In this document: positions 62,888-64,000 of the stretch, piece after piece
Layout: each line of letters opens with the position of its first letter
Position numbering within the stretch: the stretch's first letter is position 1
DNA from: UBA5078 sp051252515
GTDB taxonomy: Bacteria; Pseudomonadota; Gammaproteobacteria; Pseudomonadales; Pseudohongiellaceae
NCBI GenBank assembly: GCA_051252515.1
Contig: JBPOFS010000006.1
Span: forward strand, 1-64,000
Length of the DNA stretch: 64,000 bases
Reading direction: 5' to 3'
Made by a program: the position numbers and the translations under genes
The notes under the pieces: generated by a model
What the model was told of the DNA's origin: nothing
Database searches by the model: none
Seen by the model: the letters and a program-made list of their open reading frames with translations, nothing else

Positions 62888-63547
62888 TTAATCCTGCGAT
62901 TGAGCCCTGTTTTGGTATAACGAATTTGCTTTTATATAATCTGCCACCGCTGCCGGTATTTGCTGAGCCACGGAGGGATTAGCGTTCAAACTTTCACGAA
63001 CTTGGGTCGAGGAAATTTCTAACTTTGGCTCACTTAAGCGCCATATTCTGCCTTGAGGCACGCTAAAGAAACGGTCGACGGAGTTCACTTCCCGATACTG
63101 CAAGTCTATCTCTAGTTCGGGATCGATTTGCACTAATGGTCCAGCCCGATCCAATACCAACACGCTCCCTAAGGCAAACAAGGCCTGCCAATTATGCCAC
63201 TGAGGCAAATTGGCAAAAGCGTCAATTCCGAGCACTAACACTAACATGGCGCCAGGATTATCGTTGGCAACAGAGACGAGCGTATCAACTGTATAGGAGA
63301 CACCCTCACGACGACACTCTCTATCGTCGACCTTCACTTTACGGATCCCCGCAGTGGCTAGCCGTAGCATCTCCAGTCGCTGCTCTGCACTCGCATTAGC
63401 AGCGCTACGGTGATTAGGCACATGGCATGGCACCATATACAGCACATCAAGATCTAACACTTGAATCGCTATCTTGGCGGCCTCGACATGAGCATTGTGA
63501 ACAGGATCAAACATGCCTCCCATCACACCGATACGCCTTAAGCCCAT
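62888..63547 (-). CDS. nadD: NadD, nicotinate-nucleotide adenylyltransferase
   Basis: Makes deamido-NAD+ from nicotinate mononucleotide and ATP, the step before NadE (also in this window). The nucleotidyltransferase motif GGMFDPVHNAH has His17 and His20 at the catalytic positions; the usual Gly in HxGH is Ala. ISSTQVR near the C-terminus fits the family. Length is 219 residues. It starts 43 bases after the proA stop. Confidence 0.94.
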   Translation of the reverse strand: MGLRRIGVMGGMFDPVHNAHVEAAKIAIQVLDLDVLYMVPCHVPNHRSAANASAEQRLEMLRLATAGIRKVKVDDRECRREGVSYTVDTLVSVANDNPGAMLVLVLGIDAFANLPQWHNWQALFALGSVLVLDRAGPLVQIDPELEIDLQYREVNSVDRFFSVPQGRIWRLSEPKLEISSTQVRESLNANPSVAQQIPAAVADYIKANSLYQNRAQSQD

Positions 63548-63590
63548 GCCTTACCTCATCCCAAATTCACAAAACTAACGAAAAAACCTT

Positions 63591-64000
63591 CTATACACGA
63601 ATTTGCCCATCACCAAGCACGATGTACTTTTGTGATGTTAGCCCTTCAAGACCAACAGGCCCACGCGCATGAAGCTTATCTGTCGAAATCCCGATCTCTG
63701 CGCCTAACCCATACTCAAAACCATCCGCGAATCGGGTTGACGTATTGACCATGACAGAGCTTGAGTCGACTTCTCTTAAAAACCGCTGTGCGTGAGAGAA
63801 GTCTTCAGTGACGATCGCTTCCGTGTGGGCAGAGCTATACTGAGCGATATGATCCATGGCCTCGTCGAGACTAGACACCACTTTCACTGCGAGGATCGGG
63901 GCTAAAAACTCAGTCTCCCAATCAGATTCCTGAGCCGCGACAGCTCCCGTCATTAGCGCCAATGCCTTTTCACATGCTCGCAGCTCGACACCCGCCTCAC
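63591..64000 (-). CDS. proA: ProA, gamma-glutamyl phosphate reductase (C-terminal part)
   Basis: Only the last 136 or so residues are in the window; the frame runs open through the right edge. The segment (TEFLAPILAVKVV, HTEAIVTEDFS, STRFADGFEYGLGAEIGIS, HARGPVGLEGLT) is the C-terminal part of ProA, which makes glutamate-5-semialdehyde in proline synthesis. proA next to nadD matches Pseudomonas. No defect is seen in the visible part. Confidence 0.95.
   Translation of the reverse strand, partial: EAGVELRACEKALALMTGAVAAQESDWETEFLAPILAVKVVSSLDEAMDHIAQYSSAHTEAIVTEDFSHAQRFLREVDSSSVMVNTSTRFADGFEYGLGAEIGISTDKLHARGPVGLEGLTSQKYIVLGDGQIRV

Overview
The window is a chromosomal segment of a Gram-negative gammaproteobacterium of moderate G+C, probably marine and related to the Pseudomonadales/Cellvibrionales. 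I infer this from the gene families (BamD, LptE, RlpA, type IV pilus minor pilins, MsrPQ) and from three blocks whose gene order, as I recall it, matches Pseudomonas aeruginosa. No species can be named from the sequence alone. Most of the DNA is housekeeping; the accessory part is about 46.7-54.4 kb.

Layout. 1-110: an rRNA-type promoter on the minus strand pointing out of the left edge. 0.16-7.8 kb: msrQ-msrP (periplasmic methionine sulfoxide repair), pssA (phosphatidylserine synthase), and branched-chain amino acid genes. A divergent ilvY/ilvC pair is followed by a convergent ilvB-ilvN operon. 8.1-13.8 kb: clpB behind a heat-shock-type promoter, pgeF and rluD on the minus strand, with bamD divergent. 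13.8-16.1 kb: gmhA and nadE. 16.2-28.7 kb: type IV pilus regulation (pilS-pilR), thiO, a fimT-like pseudopilin, and a minus-strand minor-pilin operon fimU-pilV-pilW-pilX-pilY1-pilY2-like-pilE.

28.8-38.4 kb: a TSUP permease, a PhoQ/PhoP-like two-component system with a PepSY protein, a glycine-zipper protein, a cold-shock-domain protein with two membrane segments, slyX, a fatty acid desaturase, a TlpA-like thioredoxin, srkA, an aspartate-type aminotransferase and a DUF1820 gene. 38.6-44.2 kb: miaB-phoH-ybeY-corC-lptE-holA; lnt and leuS, which usually lie between corC and lptE, are absent. 44.3-54.4 kb: fadE, a DUF4404 gene, an isoprenylcysteine-methyltransferase-like membrane protein overlapping an unrecognised gene, a membrane-bound class III cyclase with altered catalytic residues, a glutathione transferase, a class V aminotransferase, a sodium-dependent transporter and an exported cyclophilin with an extra C-terminal domain.

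54.4-64.0 kb: a long minus-strand run proA (cut by the window edge)-nadD-rsfS-rlmH-mrdA-rodA-rlpA-dacA-ybeD-lipB-lipA, joining NAD synthesis, ribosome silencing, the cell elongation machinery and lipoate synthesis.

I found no tRNA, CRISPR array, insertion sequence or prophage. The most unusual points are the degenerate cyclase and its neighbours, the membrane-anchored cold-shock protein with a possible RNA switch in its leader, the ilvY-ilvC cassette inside an otherwise Pseudomonas-like block, and the missing lnt-leuS pair.
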